From Caldimonas mangrovi (lineage in GTDB: Bacteria; Pseudomonadota; Gammaproteobacteria; Burkholderiales; Burkholderiaceae_C): 64,000 nt of DNA. The notes under the pieces are model-generated. The model saw only the letters and a list, made by a program, of their open reading frames with translations, was not told the DNA's origin and made no database searches. Below are positions 27,391 through 37,085 of this stretch, one piece after another. Position numbers and translations under genes: made by a program. The stretch covers positions 124,001 through 188,000 of the forward strand of contig NZ_JAMKFE010000002.1 in NCBI RefSeq assembly GCF_023721835.1. Direction: 5' to 3'. The first letter of the stretch is position 1, and every line of letters starts with the position of its first letter.

Positions 27391-28584
27391 TCAGCCAGCT
27401 GCGCGTTTCTGGAGGATCTCGAAAGCCGGCAGCGTCTTGCCTTCCAGCACTTCGAGGAAGGCGCCACCGCCGGTCGAGATGTAGCCGACATCCTTGTCGA
27501 TGCCGTACTTTGCGATGGCCGCCAGCGTGTCGCCGCCGCCAGCGATCGAGAAGGCGCTTGAATCGGCAATCGCGCGGGCGATGGTTTTCGTGCCGTTCTC
27601 GAAGGCTTCGAACTCGAACACGCCGACCGGGCCGTTCCACACCACGGTGCCGGCGGCCTTGAGCTGGTCGGCCAGCATCTGCGCGGTCTTGGGGCCGATG
27701 TCGAGGATCATCTCGTCGGCGCCCACGTCGGCCGCCGCCTTCACCGTGGCTGCTGCGTCCGCCTTGAATTCCTTGGCCACCACCACGTCGACCGGAATGG
27801 GCACGTCAGCACCGCGCGCCTTCATCGCGTCGATGACGGCCTTGGCCTCGCCGACCAGGTCGGCTTCGGCCAGCGACTTGCCGATGTTCAGACCGGCCGC
27901 CAGCATGAAGGTGTTGGCGATGCCGCCGCCGACGATCAACTGGTCGACGTTCTTCGCCAGCGACTGCAGGATGGTCAGTTTGGTGGATACCTTGGAGCCG
28001 GCCACGATGGCGACCAGTGGGCGCTTCGGTTGGTTCAGCGCCTTGGTGATCGCGTCGATCTCCGCGGCGAGCAGCGGGCCGGCGCAGGCCGTTTTCGCGA
28101 ACTGCGCAATGCCGTAGGTGGAGGCTTCCGCCCGGTGAGCGGTGCCGAACGCGTCGTGCACGAAGACGTCGCACAGCGCCGCCATCTTCTTCGCCAGTTC
28201 TTCGTTGTTCTTCTTTTCACCCTTGTTCAGGCGGCAGTTCTCGAGCAGCACCAGCTGGCCAGGCCTCACGTCGACGCCATCCACCCAGTGGGCGGCCACC
28301 GGCACTTCGCGGCCGAGCAGTTCGCCCATGCGGGCGGCGACGGGCGCCAGCGAGTCTTCCGGCTTGAACTCCCCTTCGGTCGGCCGGCCCAGGTGCGACG
28401 TGACCATCACCGCGGCGCCGGCGTCCAGCGCCATCCGGATGCAGGGGATCGAGGCCCGGATGCGCGTGTCTTCGGTGATGCGGCCCTCGTCGTCCTGCGG
28501 GACGTTGAGGTCGGCGCGGATGAACACGCGTTGGCCCTGGACCTTGCCTTCGGCGATGAGATCGGAAAAGCGCAGTACGTTCAT
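27391..28584 (-). CDS. pgk: Phosphoglycerate kinase
   Basis: The enzyme interconverts 1,3-bisphosphoglycerate and 3-phosphoglycerate with ATP. The 397-residue protein has [14 protein letters not shown] at about 19-32, [55 protein letters not shown] and the C-terminal WNGPVGVFE with [16 protein letters not shown] 28584 is the canonical start. It lies in line with pyk and fba but has its own upstream gap of 115 bp to azlD. Confidence 0.98.
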   Translation of the reverse strand: MNVLRFSDLIAEGKVQGQRVFIRADLNVPQDDEGRITEDTRIRASIPCIRMALDAGAAVMVTSHLGRPTEGEFKPEDSLAPVAARMGELLGREVPVAAHWVDGVDVRPGQLVLLENCRLNKGEKKNNEELAKKMAALCDVFVHDAFGTAHRAEASTYGIAQFAKTACAGPLLAAEIDAITKALNQPKRPLVAIVAGSKVSTKLTILQSLAKNVDQLIVGGGIANTFMLAAGLNIGKSLAEADLVGEAKAVIDAMKARGADVPIPVDVVVAKEFKADAAATVKAAADVGADEMILDIGPKTAQMLADQLKAAGTVVWNGPVGVFEFEAFENGTKTIARAIADSSAFSIAGGGDTLAAIAKYGIDKDVGYISTGGGAFLEVLEGKTLPAFEILQKRAAG

Positions 28585-28699
28585 GCTGGTTCTTCTGCTC
28601 GAGAGTTGGAATGGCGTGGCCGGCCTTGCACCGACGAATCCCGGATTGTGCCGCGAGCCGTCAGCCGGCCTGGCACAGATCGGTTACCAAACTCTCCGG

Positions 28700-29032
28700 C
28701 TACCAGCCGAGCGCGAGACGCAGCGGCAGGAACACCACCATGCCGGTGACGATGGTGCCGAGAATGCCGCGGCGCCAGAAGTAGTAGGCACAGGCCGCGG
28801 CCAATGCGGGCAGGCGGGCGTCCTGCCAAGTGGAGATCAACTGCCCCTGGGTCATCAGGACTTCGGGCGCGATCACTGCGGCCAGCGCCGCGAGCGGGGC
28901 GTAGCGCAACCCGCGCTTGACCCACCCGGGCATCGGCAGCTCGCGCTCTGGCAGCAGGAAGAAGCTGCGTGTGACGACGGTGATGATCGCCAGCCCGATG
29001 ACCGTGACGATGATTTCCCAGGTGGACATCAT
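28700..29032 (-). CDS. azlD: AzlD-family branched-chain amino acid exporter small subunit
   Basis: The 110-residue protein has four hydrophobic segments and the AzlD pattern (VTVIGLAIITVVTRSFFLL, LRYAPLAALAAVIAPEVL, LPALAAACAYYFWRRGILGTIVTGM). With AzlC it forms a branched-chain amino acid exporter. ATG 29032 overlaps the azlC stop as ATGA. Confidence 0.9.
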   Translation of the reverse strand: MMSTWEIIVTVIGLAIITVVTRSFFLLPERELPMPGWVKRGLRYAPLAALAAVIAPEVLMTQGQLISTWQDARLPALAAACAYYFWRRGILGTIVTGMVVFLPLRLALGW

Positions 29033-29823
29033 GCGCGCCGCCCCTCGGCCTCGCGGCGCACCTGCCGCTGCATCTGTTCAGCAGCCTCGATGGCCAGGCC
29101 GACGGCCACTGCGGCCGCGATTGCGACCAGGATGTTCAGCCGCAGCGGCAGCGCGAAGGCGGCAACGGCCGCAGCGGCCGCCGTGCCGGCCGCGACCCAG
29201 GTGGCCTTGCCCTGCAAGAGCGAGCACGTGATGCCGACCAGCGCCAGCACGCCCGCGAAACCGAGACCCCAATGCACCGGGATCACGTTGGCCAGCGCAA
29301 TGCCGATCATCGACGAGGTCTGCCAGCCGATCCAGTTGGTTGCCACGCCGCCCCAGTAGTAGGGCAGGTTGTCGGGCTGCGGTTCGCCTTGCGGGAATCG
29401 CTTCAGGAACATCACATAGTTCAAGTCGCCGCTGAAATAGCCCAGCACCGCGCGTTGCCCGCGGGAGTAGGGCGCGAAGTAGGGCCGCCACATCGCGCTG
29501 AAGATCACGAAACGCAGGTTGACGCAGGCGGCGGTGGCCCAGACGACCCACATCGGCGCACCGGAGGCGATCAGCGGCAGCGCCGTCAGTTGTGCGCTGC
29601 CGGCGAACACGGACAGCGACATGAACACCGCCAGCGGCACCGACAGCCCGCTCTTGACCATCGCGACTCCGGTGACGAGGCCCCAGGCCGCGATGCCGAG
29701 CGCAACGTGCACCATGTCCTGCGCGCCTTGCCGGAATTCCGGATGGCGCAGCGTGGTGCGAACGGAGCTGAGGAGGGGAGAGGACATGGAGGCAGGCAAG
29801 CCTGCATTGTCGCCAACTCGCAT
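29029..29823 (-). CDS. azlC: AzlC-family branched-chain amino acid exporter large subunit
   Basis: The membrane protein of up to 264 residues matches AzlC (MVHVALGIAAWGLVTGVAM, LSVFAGSAQLTALPLI, ATAACVNLRFVIFSAMWRPYF, YFSGDLNYVMFLKRFP, TNWIGWQTSSMIG). It is the main subunit of the AzlCD exporter. Two starts are possible, 29823 and ATG 29787 (MSSPLLSS); the ribosome binding site does not decide. It lies 34 bp after metF, so it may be co-transcribed with the methyl-cycle genes. Confidence 0.9.
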   Translation of the reverse strand: MRVGDNAGLPASMSSPLLSSVRTTLRHPEFRQGAQDMVHVALGIAAWGLVTGVAMVKSGLSVPLAVFMSLSVFAGSAQLTALPLIASGAPMWVVWATAACVNLRFVIFSAMWRPYFAPYSRGQRAVLGYFSGDLNYVMFLKRFPQGEPQPDNLPYYWGGVATNWIGWQTSSMIGIALANVIPVHWGLGFAGVLALVGITCSLLQGKATWVAAGTAAAAAVAAFALPLRLNILVAIAAAVAVGLAIEAAEQMQRQVRREAEGRRA

Positions 29824-29857
29824 GCCCCTCGCCGGCGCTTGCGCTTTCAGCCGTCTG

Positions 29858-30706
29858 TCAGCTTGCCAGCCTCAAGCGCCGGCAGATCTCCAGCGTCGCA
29901 GTGGCCTGGTTCATCGTATAGAAGTGCATGCCCGGCACGCCGGCGGCGCGCAGGCGCTCGCACAGGTCGGCCACCACGTCGAGTCCGAAGGCCTGGATCG
30001 AGGTCTTGTCGTCCCCGAAACTCTGCAGGCGCGTGCGGATCCAGCGAGGGATCTCGGCGCCGCAGGTGTCGGAGAAGCGCATCAGCTGCGACGAGTTGGT
30101 GATCGGCATGATGCCCGGGATGACGGGGATCTCGATGCCCTGCTTGCGCACGTCGTCGACGAAGCGGAAGTAGGCATCGCAGTTGAAGAAATACTGCGTG
30201 ATCGCGGCATTCGCACCGGCCTTCACCTTCGCGACGAAAGCCTGCAGGTCGGCTTCCGGCGAGCGGGCCTGCGGATGCACTTCGGGATAGGCCGCGACCT
30301 CGATGTGAAAGCGCTCGCCGGTTTCCTCGCGAATGAAGGCCACCAGGTCGCTGGCATAGCGAAATTCGCCGAAACCGCCGTAGCCCGAAGGCAGGTCGCC
30401 GCGCAAGGCGACCAGTCGCTTGATGCCGGCCGCCTGAAACTGCTTCAGTTTTTCCCGGATGACCGCCTTGTCGGCGCCGATGCAAGAAAAGTGCGGCGCC
30501 GCGTCATAACCCTCGCCGAGGATGGACTGCACCGCCTGCATGGTGCCGTCCTGGGTCGAGCCACCGGCACCGTAGGTGACAGAGCAGTACTGCGGCTTCA
30601 ATGCATAGAGCTTCTGACGCACGGCGGTCAGCTTGTCGACGCCCTCCGGCGTTTTTGGCGGGAAGAACTCGAGGCTGATCGGCAGCCGGTTGTCGGTTGT
30701 TGTCAT
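29858..30706 (-). CDS. metF: Methylenetetrahydrofolate reductase
   Basis: The flavoenzyme reduces 5,10-methylene-THF to 5-methyl-THF, the methyl donor for methionine synthesis. The 282-residue protein has ISLEFFPPKTPEG at about 10-22, YCSVTYGAGGSTQDGT, LVALRGDLPSGYGG, the FAD-site AAYPEVHPQARSPEADL, ITQYFFNCDAYFRFV and GIMPITN. ATG 30706 follows GAGG by 6 nt. It begins 8 bp after tlyA ends. Its product feeds the cycle that ahcY and metK complete. Confidence 0.97.
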   Translation of the reverse strand: MTTTDNRLPISLEFFPPKTPEGVDKLTAVRQKLYALKPQYCSVTYGAGGSTQDGTMQAVQSILGEGYDAAPHFSCIGADKAVIREKLKQFQAAGIKRLVALRGDLPSGYGGFGEFRYASDLVAFIREETGERFHIEVAAYPEVHPQARSPEADLQAFVAKVKAGANAAITQYFFNCDAYFRFVDDVRKQGIEIPVIPGIMPITNSSQLMRFSDTCGAEIPRWIRTRLQSFGDDKTSIQAFGLDVVADLCERLRAAGVPGMHFYTMNQATATLEICRRLRLAS

Positions 30707-30714
30707 CTTGGTCC

Positions 30715-31476
30715 TCACGCGTCGGGCGGCTGTGCCCAGACGAAAAATTCCCGGTTGCCATCGCCGCCGGTGATCGGGCTGTCGAAATAGTCGCGCACGG
30801 CCCATCCGATTGCCGTGCACGCTTCGCACAACCGTTGCTCGACCAGCGCGTACTGCGATGTGTCCTTCACCAGCCCGCCCTTGCCGACATGCTCGGGTCC
30901 CACCTCGAATTGCGGCTTGACCAGCAGTACGGCATGCCCGCCGGCCTTCAGCCACGGCGCGAGCGAAGGCAGCACGCGGCCCAGCGAAATGAACGACAGG
31001 TCACCGACGATCAGGTCGAAGCTGTGCTTGTTCGTCGAGCGCCCGAACGCCGAGTCGTCCAACGCCTTGGCATTCACGCCTTCATAGGCCGTGACCCGCG
31101 CATCACCCCGCAGCCGCTCATGCAACTGCCCATGCCCCACGTCCACGCCCACCACCCGGGCCGCGCCGCGCTGCAGCAGCACGTCGGTGAAGCCCCCGGT
31201 GCTCTGCCCCACATCGAGGCAGACCCAGCCCTTCACATCCAGCCCTGCCTGCGTGAGCGCCCCTTCCAGCTTCAGCCCGCCGCGCGACACATAGCGCAGC
31301 TCTGCAAGGTCCGTCACGCGCAGCGGCGTCGCCTCGGCCAGGTCTTCCCCCGCCTTGCGCAACACCGCCCACCCGCGCGGCCCCTGCCACTGCACCGCGC
31401 CTCGCTCGATCAGCCGCTGCGCCGCCGACCGACTCGGCGCCAGTCCTCTCTGCACCAACAACAGATCCACACGCAT
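30715..31476 (-). CDS. tlyA: TlyA-family rRNA 2'-O-methyltransferase
   Basis: The 253-residue protein has an N-terminal S4 RNA-binding domain (MRVDLLLVQRGLAPSRSAAQRLIERGAV) and an FtsJ/RrmJ-type methyltransferase domain (VCLDVGQSTGGFTDVLLQRGA, VGDLSFISLGRVLP, VLLVKPQFEVG). TlyA 2'-O-methylates rRNA with SAM, at 16S and/or 23S sites depending on the type; the family was long called hemolysin A. ATG 31476 fits the S4 domain start. It sits between ahcY and metF. Confidence 0.93.
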   Translation of the reverse strand: MRVDLLLVQRGLAPSRSAAQRLIERGAVQWQGPRGWAVLRKAGEDLAEATPLRVTDLAELRYVSRGGLKLEGALTQAGLDVKGWVCLDVGQSTGGFTDVLLQRGAARVVGVDVGHGQLHERLRGDARVTAYEGVNAKALDDSAFGRSTNKHSFDLIVGDLSFISLGRVLPSLAPWLKAGGHAVLLVKPQFEVGPEHVGKGGLVKDTSQYALVEQRLCEACTAIGWAVRDYFDSPITGGDGNREFFVWAQPPDA

Positions 31477-31525
31477 CACCGTGTCCAGACAAGCCACCGC
31501 CTCTTTTTCAAGTGACACCGCGGAT

Positions 31526-31585
31526 CCGGCTCCGCCGGTCCGCCAGTGTCGCCCCCTCGGGGGGCGGCCGAAGGCCGTAGGGGGG
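31526..31585 (-). repeat. Dispersed intergenic repeat, copy 2
   Basis: The reverse complement of this stretch matches the element at 22436-22492 (TACGGCCTTCGGCCGCCCCC, then GGGCGACACTGGCGGACCGG and CGGAGCCGG). Its central hairpin has the compensating form CCCCC-ga-GGGGG. It lies between the ahcY stop and the tlyA start, within 2 bp of the ahcY stop, just as copy 1 lies at a gene end. Confidence 0.7.
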
Positions 31586-31586
31586 A

Positions 31587-33023
<1,437 letters not shown>

Positions 33024-33076
33024 GTGTTTCTCCAGGTGGAAAAACCGCCGTGCTCTGGGGGATTTCTTGGAAAAAA

Positions 33077-33166
33077 CTCACCCGGCAGGACACATGCGGG
33101 TGAGCGCCGTTGCGATGGAAAGATTCCGAGCCTGGGGCCTGCTGGCCTTGCAACGCTCCTCGGAAG
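33077..33166 (-). promoter_or_regulatory. SAH riboswitch with overlapping intrinsic terminator, controlling ahcY
   Basis: On the minus strand the leader contains the SAH-aptamer core CCGAGGAGCGUUGC (from 33163), then CAGGCUCGG and CAACGGCGCUCAC. The 3' strand GCGCUCACCCG overlaps an 8-bp stem CTCACCCG/CGGGTGAG (33104-33077) followed by six Ts. This fits an ON switch: SAH binding captures GCGCUCAC, the terminator cannot form and ahcY is transcribed. The motif is known from beta- and gammaproteobacterial ahcY leaders. Confidence 0.92.
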
Positions 33167-33172
33167 TCGGCA

Positions 33173-33202
33173 ATTGTAGTCGGGCCGCGGCCCGGCCGCC
33201 AA
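33173..33202 (-). promoter_or_regulatory. Sigma-70 type promoter of ahcY
   Basis: TTGGCG (33202-33197) and TACAAT (33178-33173) are separated by 18 bp. Transcription would begin near 33166, immediately before the riboswitch aptamer. Confidence 0.7.
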
Positions 33203-33289
33203 CCGACGGGCGGCAAACCCGGTAGCATTTCGCCTTTGCGCGTCGCCCCTCGACGCGCGCCGAGGCCGCCCGGCCCGCTGGAGCTTTTC

Positions 33290-34891
33290 GTGTCCTTCAC
33301 CCCTGAAACGCGGCGCCGCCGCACCTTCGCGATCATTTCCCACCCCGACGCGGGCAAGACCACACTGACGGAAAAGCTGCTGCTGTTCTCCGGCGCCATC
33401 CACATTGCCGGCAGCGTGAAGGCGCGCAAGGCCTCGCGGCACGCCACGTCCGACTGGATGGAGATCGAGAAGCAGCGCGGCATCTCGGTCGCGAGCTCGG
33501 TGATGCAGATGCTGTACCGCGAGCACGTGATCAACCTGCTCGACACACCGGGCCACAAGGACTTCTCGGAAGACACTTATCGTGTGCTGACGGCGGTCGA
33601 CTCGGCGCTGATGGTGATCGACGCGGCCAACGGCGTCGAAGCGCAGACCAAACGCCTGATCGAAGTGTGCCGCCAGCGCGACACGCCCATCCTCACCTTC
33701 GTCAACAAGATGGACCGCGAAGGCCGCGACCCGATCTCGCTGCTGGATGAGATCGAGGCCGAACTCGGCATGCCCTGCGTGCCGATGACCTGGCCGGTGG
33801 GGCAGGGCAAGGCGTTTGCAGGCATCGTCAACCTGCGCCAGCAGAACATGCGGCTGTTCAAGGCCGGCGCCGACCGCGTCACCGAGGACGAAGTCGTGCC
33901 GCTGTCGCAGGCCGACGCGCTGCGACAACGGTTCGGGCACGACTACGAACTGGCGGAGCAGAACATCGAGCTGTTGACCGAAGCCGCGCCGGCTTTCGAC
34001 ATGGAGGCCTTCCTGTCGGCCAAGCAGACACCGGTGTTCTTCGGCTCGGCGGTCAACAATTTCGGCGTGCAGGAAGTGCTCGATGCGTTGGTCGATCTGG
34101 CCCCGCCACCCGCGCCGCGCCAGACGACCACCCGCCTGGTGCAGCCGGACGAAGAGCAGTTCTCCGGCGTGGTGTTCAAGGTGCAGGCCAACATGGATCC
34201 GTCGCACCGAGATCGCATCGCGTTCGTGCGCGTCTACTCCGGCCGTTACACCCAGGGCATGAAGCTCAAGGTGCAGCGGACCTCCAAGGAGTTGCGTCCG
34301 ACCAGCGTCGTCACCTTCCTGTCGCAGCGGCGCGAAGCGGTCGACGAAGCCTTTGCCGGCGACATCATCGGCTTCACGACGCACGGAGGCGTGCAGCTCG
34401 GCGACACCATCACCGAAGGCGAGTCCCTGCAGTACACCGGGCTGCCGTTCTTCGCGCCCGAGCTCTTCCAGGCCGTCGAGCTGGCCAACCCGATGAAAAG
34501 CAAGCAGTTGCAAGCCGGGTTGATGCAGCTCGGCGAGGAGGGCGCGATCCAGGTGTTCCGCCCACAGGAAGGCGGGGCGATGCTGCTGGGTGCCGTCGGC
34601 CAGTTGCAGTTCGAGGTGGTCCAGCACCGGCTGAAGGCCGAGTACAGCGTCGACGTGCGGCTGATGCCGTCGCGCTTCGTCGGCGCACGGTGGATCACCG
34701 CCGACACACCGGAGGAGTTGAAAAAATTCACCGACGCCAACGCCAGCAAGCTGGCGCTGGACGCTGCCGACACGCTGGCCTACCTGATGACCTCGCCCTA
34801 CGACCTGCGCCTGACACAGGAGCGCTTCCCCAAGATCCACTTCCACCCGCTGCGCGAGCATGCGGGGCTGGTGCTGCAGAAGGCAGCCTGA
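33290..34891 (+). CDS. prfC: Peptide chain release factor 3
   Basis: RF3 is the GTPase that removes RF1/RF2 from ribosomes after termination. The 533-residue protein has the P-loop SHPDAGKTTL near residue 18, RGISVASSVMQM (switch I), LLDTPGHKDFSEDTYR (switch II), FVNKMDRE (NKxD) and the EF-Tu-like domain II beginning FKVQANMDP. I choose GTG 33290 because GGAG is 7 nt upstream and the family begins at this point. The upstream part of the frame overlaps the ahcY promoter and leader on the other strand. Confidence 0.96.
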   Translation: MSFTPETRRRRTFAIISHPDAGKTTLTEKLLLFSGAIHIAGSVKARKASRHATSDWMEIEKQRGISVASSVMQMLYREHVINLLDTPGHKDFSEDTYRVLTAVDSALMVIDAANGVEAQTKRLIEVCRQRDTPILTFVNKMDREGRDPISLLDEIEAELGMPCVPMTWPVGQGKAFAGIVNLRQQNMRLFKAGADRVTEDEVVPLSQADALRQRFGHDYELAEQNIELLTEAAPAFDMEAFLSAKQTPVFFGSAVNNFGVQEVLDALVDLAPPPAPRQTTTRLVQPDEEQFSGVVFKVQANMDPSHRDRIAFVRVYSGRYTQGMKLKVQRTSKELRPTSVVTFLSQRREAVDEAFAGDIIGFTTHGGVQLGDTITEGESLQYTGLPFFAPELFQAVELANPMKSKQLQAGLMQLGEEGAIQVFRPQEGGAMLLGAVGQLQFEVVQHRLKAEYSVDVRLMPSRFVGARWITADTPEELKKFTDANASKLALDAADTLAYLMTSPYDLRLTQERFPKIHFHPLREHAGLVLQKAA

Positions 34892-34892
34892 C

Positions 34893-35672
34893 ATGTTGCC
34901 GCTGGCCGAGTGGCCGCTCGAGGCGCGCCGGGCCATCCGCGGCGTGTTCACCGACATCGACGACACGCTGACGACCGAGGGCGCGATCACCGAGGACGCG
35001 GTGCACGCCCTGGCCACCTTGCGCGACCTGGGCGTGATCGTCGTCCCGATCACCGGCCGGCCGATGGGGTGGTCCCAGCCCTTTGCGCGCAGCTGGCCGG
35101 TCGCCGCGATCGTTCCGGAGAACGGCGCGATGGCGCTGCTGCCCGACGGGCGTACCCTTTACATGCAGGACCAGGCGACGCGCAGCCGCAATGCCGCGAG
35201 ACTCGCGCAGGTGGCGCAACGGGTGCTGGACGAGGTGCCCGGTGCGACACTGGCGCGCGACAGCGCCGGCCGCGTGACCGACATCGCGGTCGACCACAGC
35301 GAGTTCGCACACCTGCCGCCGCAGCGCATCGAACAGATCGTCGCGTTGATGCGCTCAGAGGGCATGGTCGCGACGGTCAGTTCCATCCACATCAACGGCT
35401 GGTTCGGCGAGCACGACAAGCTGAGCGGCGCGCGCTGGGTGGTGCGCGAACTCTATGGCCGCGACCTCGACGCCGAGATCGAGCAGTGGGTCTATGTAGG
35501 AGATTCCACCAACGACCAGCTGATGTTCGATCACTTCGCGAACAGCATCGGCGTCGCGAACATCGAGCGGTTCCTGCCGCAGTTGCGCCACCGGCCGCGC
35601 TATGTCACCCGCGGCGAACGCGGCGCCGGCTTTGCCGAGGTGGCACGCGCACTGAGGGACGCCAAGAAATGA
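34893..35672 (+). CDS. HAD-superfamily phosphatase, Cof/MPGP (IIB) type
   Basis: The 259-residue HAD hydrolase has motif I FTDIDDTLTTEG (nucleophile Asp21, acid Asp23), motif II ITGRP, a cap domain and motif III/IV YVGDSTNDQLMFDHF. The pattern is closest to mannosyl-3-phosphoglycerate or sucrose phosphate phosphatase-like members, but the substrate cannot be assigned. It starts 1 bp after the prfC stop and is clearly co-transcribed with it. Its stop codon touches the T-tract side of the metK terminator on the opposite strand. Confidence 0.88.
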   Translation: MLPLAEWPLEARRAIRGVFTDIDDTLTTEGAITEDAVHALATLRDLGVIVVPITGRPMGWSQPFARSWPVAAIVPENGAMALLPDGRTLYMQDQATRSRNAARLAQVAQRVLDEVPGATLARDSAGRVTDIAVDHSEFAHLPPQRIEQIVALMRSEGMVATVSSIHINGWFGEHDKLSGARWVVRELYGRDLDAEIEQWVYVGDSTNDQLMFDHFANSIGVANIERFLPQLRHRPRYVTRGERGAGFAEVARALRDAKK

Positions 35673-35704
35673 AAAAGCCGCCGCGGCCTGGCGTCGCGGC
35701 GGCT
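35671..35704 (-). terminator. Rho-independent terminator after metK
   Basis: On the minus strand AGCCGCCGCG, a 9-nt loop and CGCGGCGGCT form a perfect 10-bp stem (35704-35676) followed by TTTTTCATTTC. The tract overlaps the stop codon of the convergent HAD gene. Confidence 0.9.
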
Positions 35705-35726
35705 CTGGTGGCCGGCCTGGCCGGGC

Positions 35727-36905
35727 TCAGCGTCCTGCAGCGGCCCGCAGCGCAGCCGCCTTGTCGGTCTTTTCCCAGGAAAACTCGGGCTCCTCGCGCC
35801 CGAAGTGCCCGTACGCCGCCGTCTTGCAATAGATCGGGCGCAGCAGGTCGAGCATCTGGATGATGCCCTTGGGCCGCAGGTCGAAGTACTCCTGCACCAG
35901 TTCGGCAATCTTGGCGTCAGGAATGACGCCGGTGCCTTCGGTGTACACGGTCACGTTCATCGGGCGGGCCACGCCGATGGCATAGGCGACCTGGATCTGG
36001 CACTGACGCGCCAGGCCGGCCGCGACCACGTTCTTCGCCACGTAGCGCGCGGCGTAGGCTGCCGAGCGGTCGACCTTCGTCGGGTCCTTGCCCGAGAACG
36101 CGCCGCCCCCGTGCGGGCAGGCACCGCCATAGGTGTCGACGATGATCTTGCGGCCGGTCAGGCCGCAATCGCCCTGCGGGCCGCCGATGACGAAGCGCCC
36201 GGTGGGGTTGATCAGGTACTTCGTTTCCTTCAGCCACTCCTTGGGCAGCACCGGCTTGATGATTTCCTCGATCACCGCCTCGATGAACTCCGGCTTCATC
36301 TTCGCGCCGTCGCTCATCTCGGGCGAGTGTTGGCTCGACAGCACGACGGTGTCGATGCTGTGCGGGCGGCCGTCGACGTAACGCATCGTGACCTGGCTTT
36401 TCGCGTCGGGGCGCAGGAAGGGCAGCCGACCGTCCTTGCGCAACTGCGCCTGGCGCTCGACCAGCCGGTGTGCGTAATAGATCGGCGCGGGCATCAGCTC
36501 CGGTGTTTCGTCGCAGGCGTAGCCGAACATCAGGCCCTGGTCGCCGGCGCCGGTGTTCAGGTGGTCGTCCGAGGCGTGGTCGACGCCCTGGGCGATGTCA
36601 TTGCTCTGCTTGTCGTAGGCGACCAGCACCGCGCAGCCCTTGTAGTCGATGCCGTACTCGGTGTTGTCGTAGCCGATACGCTTGATGGTGTCGCGCGCGA
36701 CCTGGATGTAGTCGACGTGCGCGTTGGTCGTGATTTCGCCGGCCAACACCACGAGCCCGGTGTTGCACAGCGTTTCAGCGGCCACCCGCGAGCGGGGGTC
36801 CTGCTCGAAGATGGCATCGAGGATGGCGTCGGAAATCTGGTCGGCCACCTTGTCGGGGTGGCCCTCCGAGACCGATTCGGAAGTGAAGAGAAAGTCGTTC
36901 GCCAC
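35727..36905 (-). CDS. metK: S-adenosylmethionine synthetase
   Basis: MetK makes SAM from methionine and ATP. The 392-residue protein has [17 protein letters not shown] with His16, [16 protein letters not shown] (active-site loop), [20 protein letters not shown] and [19 protein letters not shown]. The start is GTG 36905 (VANDFLFTS), with TTGGAG 8 nt upstream; the much longer frame is an artefact. The ribosome binding site is part of a hairpin at the end of a long structured leader. A terminator lies 22 bp after the stop. Confidence 0.97.
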   Translation of the reverse strand: MANDFLFTSESVSEGHPDKVADQISDAILDAIFEQDPRSRVAAETLCNTGLVVLAGEITTNAHVDYIQVARDTIKRIGYDNTEYGIDYKGCAVLVAYDKQSNDIAQGVDHASDDHLNTGAGDQGLMFGYACDETPELMPAPIYYAHRLVERQAQLRKDGRLPFLRPDAKSQVTMRYVDGRPHSIDTVVLSSQHSPEMSDGAKMKPEFIEAVIEEIIKPVLPKEWLKETKYLINPTGRFVIGGPQGDCGLTGRKIIVDTYGGACPHGGGAFSGKDPTKVDRSAAYAARYVAKNVVAAGLARQCQIQVAYAIGVARPMNVTVYTEGTGVIPDAKIAELVQEYFDLRPKGIIQMLDLLRPIYCKTAAYGHFGREEPEFSWEKTDKAAALRAAAGR

Positions 36906-36913
36906 AGTGGTGA

Positions 36914-37068
36914 CTCCAAACAATAAGACCCTGACCTGCGTTTGCCGGCCCGGGTCCTTTGGAGGTGCGGCGAACGCTTTAGCGGCATTTGTCGGACTCA
37001 CGTCCTGCAGGGGCTCGCTATGCTTCGCACCTGCGTCGCCCCGCAAGTTGTTCCTTAAACCGGCGACC
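36914..37068 (-). promoter_or_regulatory. Structured metK leader RNA, candidate SAM-sensing riboswitch
   Basis: From a start near 37068 the minus-strand RNA forms P1 GUCGCC/GGCGAC (37067-37062 with 37040-37035). Its loop ends in CUUGCGG (37047-37041), which pairs with CCGC-ua-AAG (36985-36977) to make an H-type pseudoknot. Between them lie hairpins GCAGG/CCUGC (37034-37007) and GGAC-GUGA-GUCC (37005-36994). The tail GACAAAUGCCGCUAAAGCG resembles the 3' tail of SAM-II aptamers as I remember it. A final hairpin CUCCAAA/UUUGGAG (36964-36958 with 36920-36914), with an inner GACCC/GGGUC stem, buries the metK ribosome binding site. Confidence 0.62.
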
Positions 37069-37073
37069 ACGCG

Positions 37074-37079
37074 ATTATA
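37074..37079 (-). promoter_or_regulatory. Perfect -10 box of the metK leader transcript
   Basis: TATAAT at 37079-37074 on the minus strand places transcription start at about 37068-37067, exactly at the first pair of the leader's P1 stem. No good -35 hexamer is visible. The box lies 7 bp from the start of the divergent acyltransferase gene. Confidence 0.7.
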
Positions 37080-37085
37080 GAAAAG

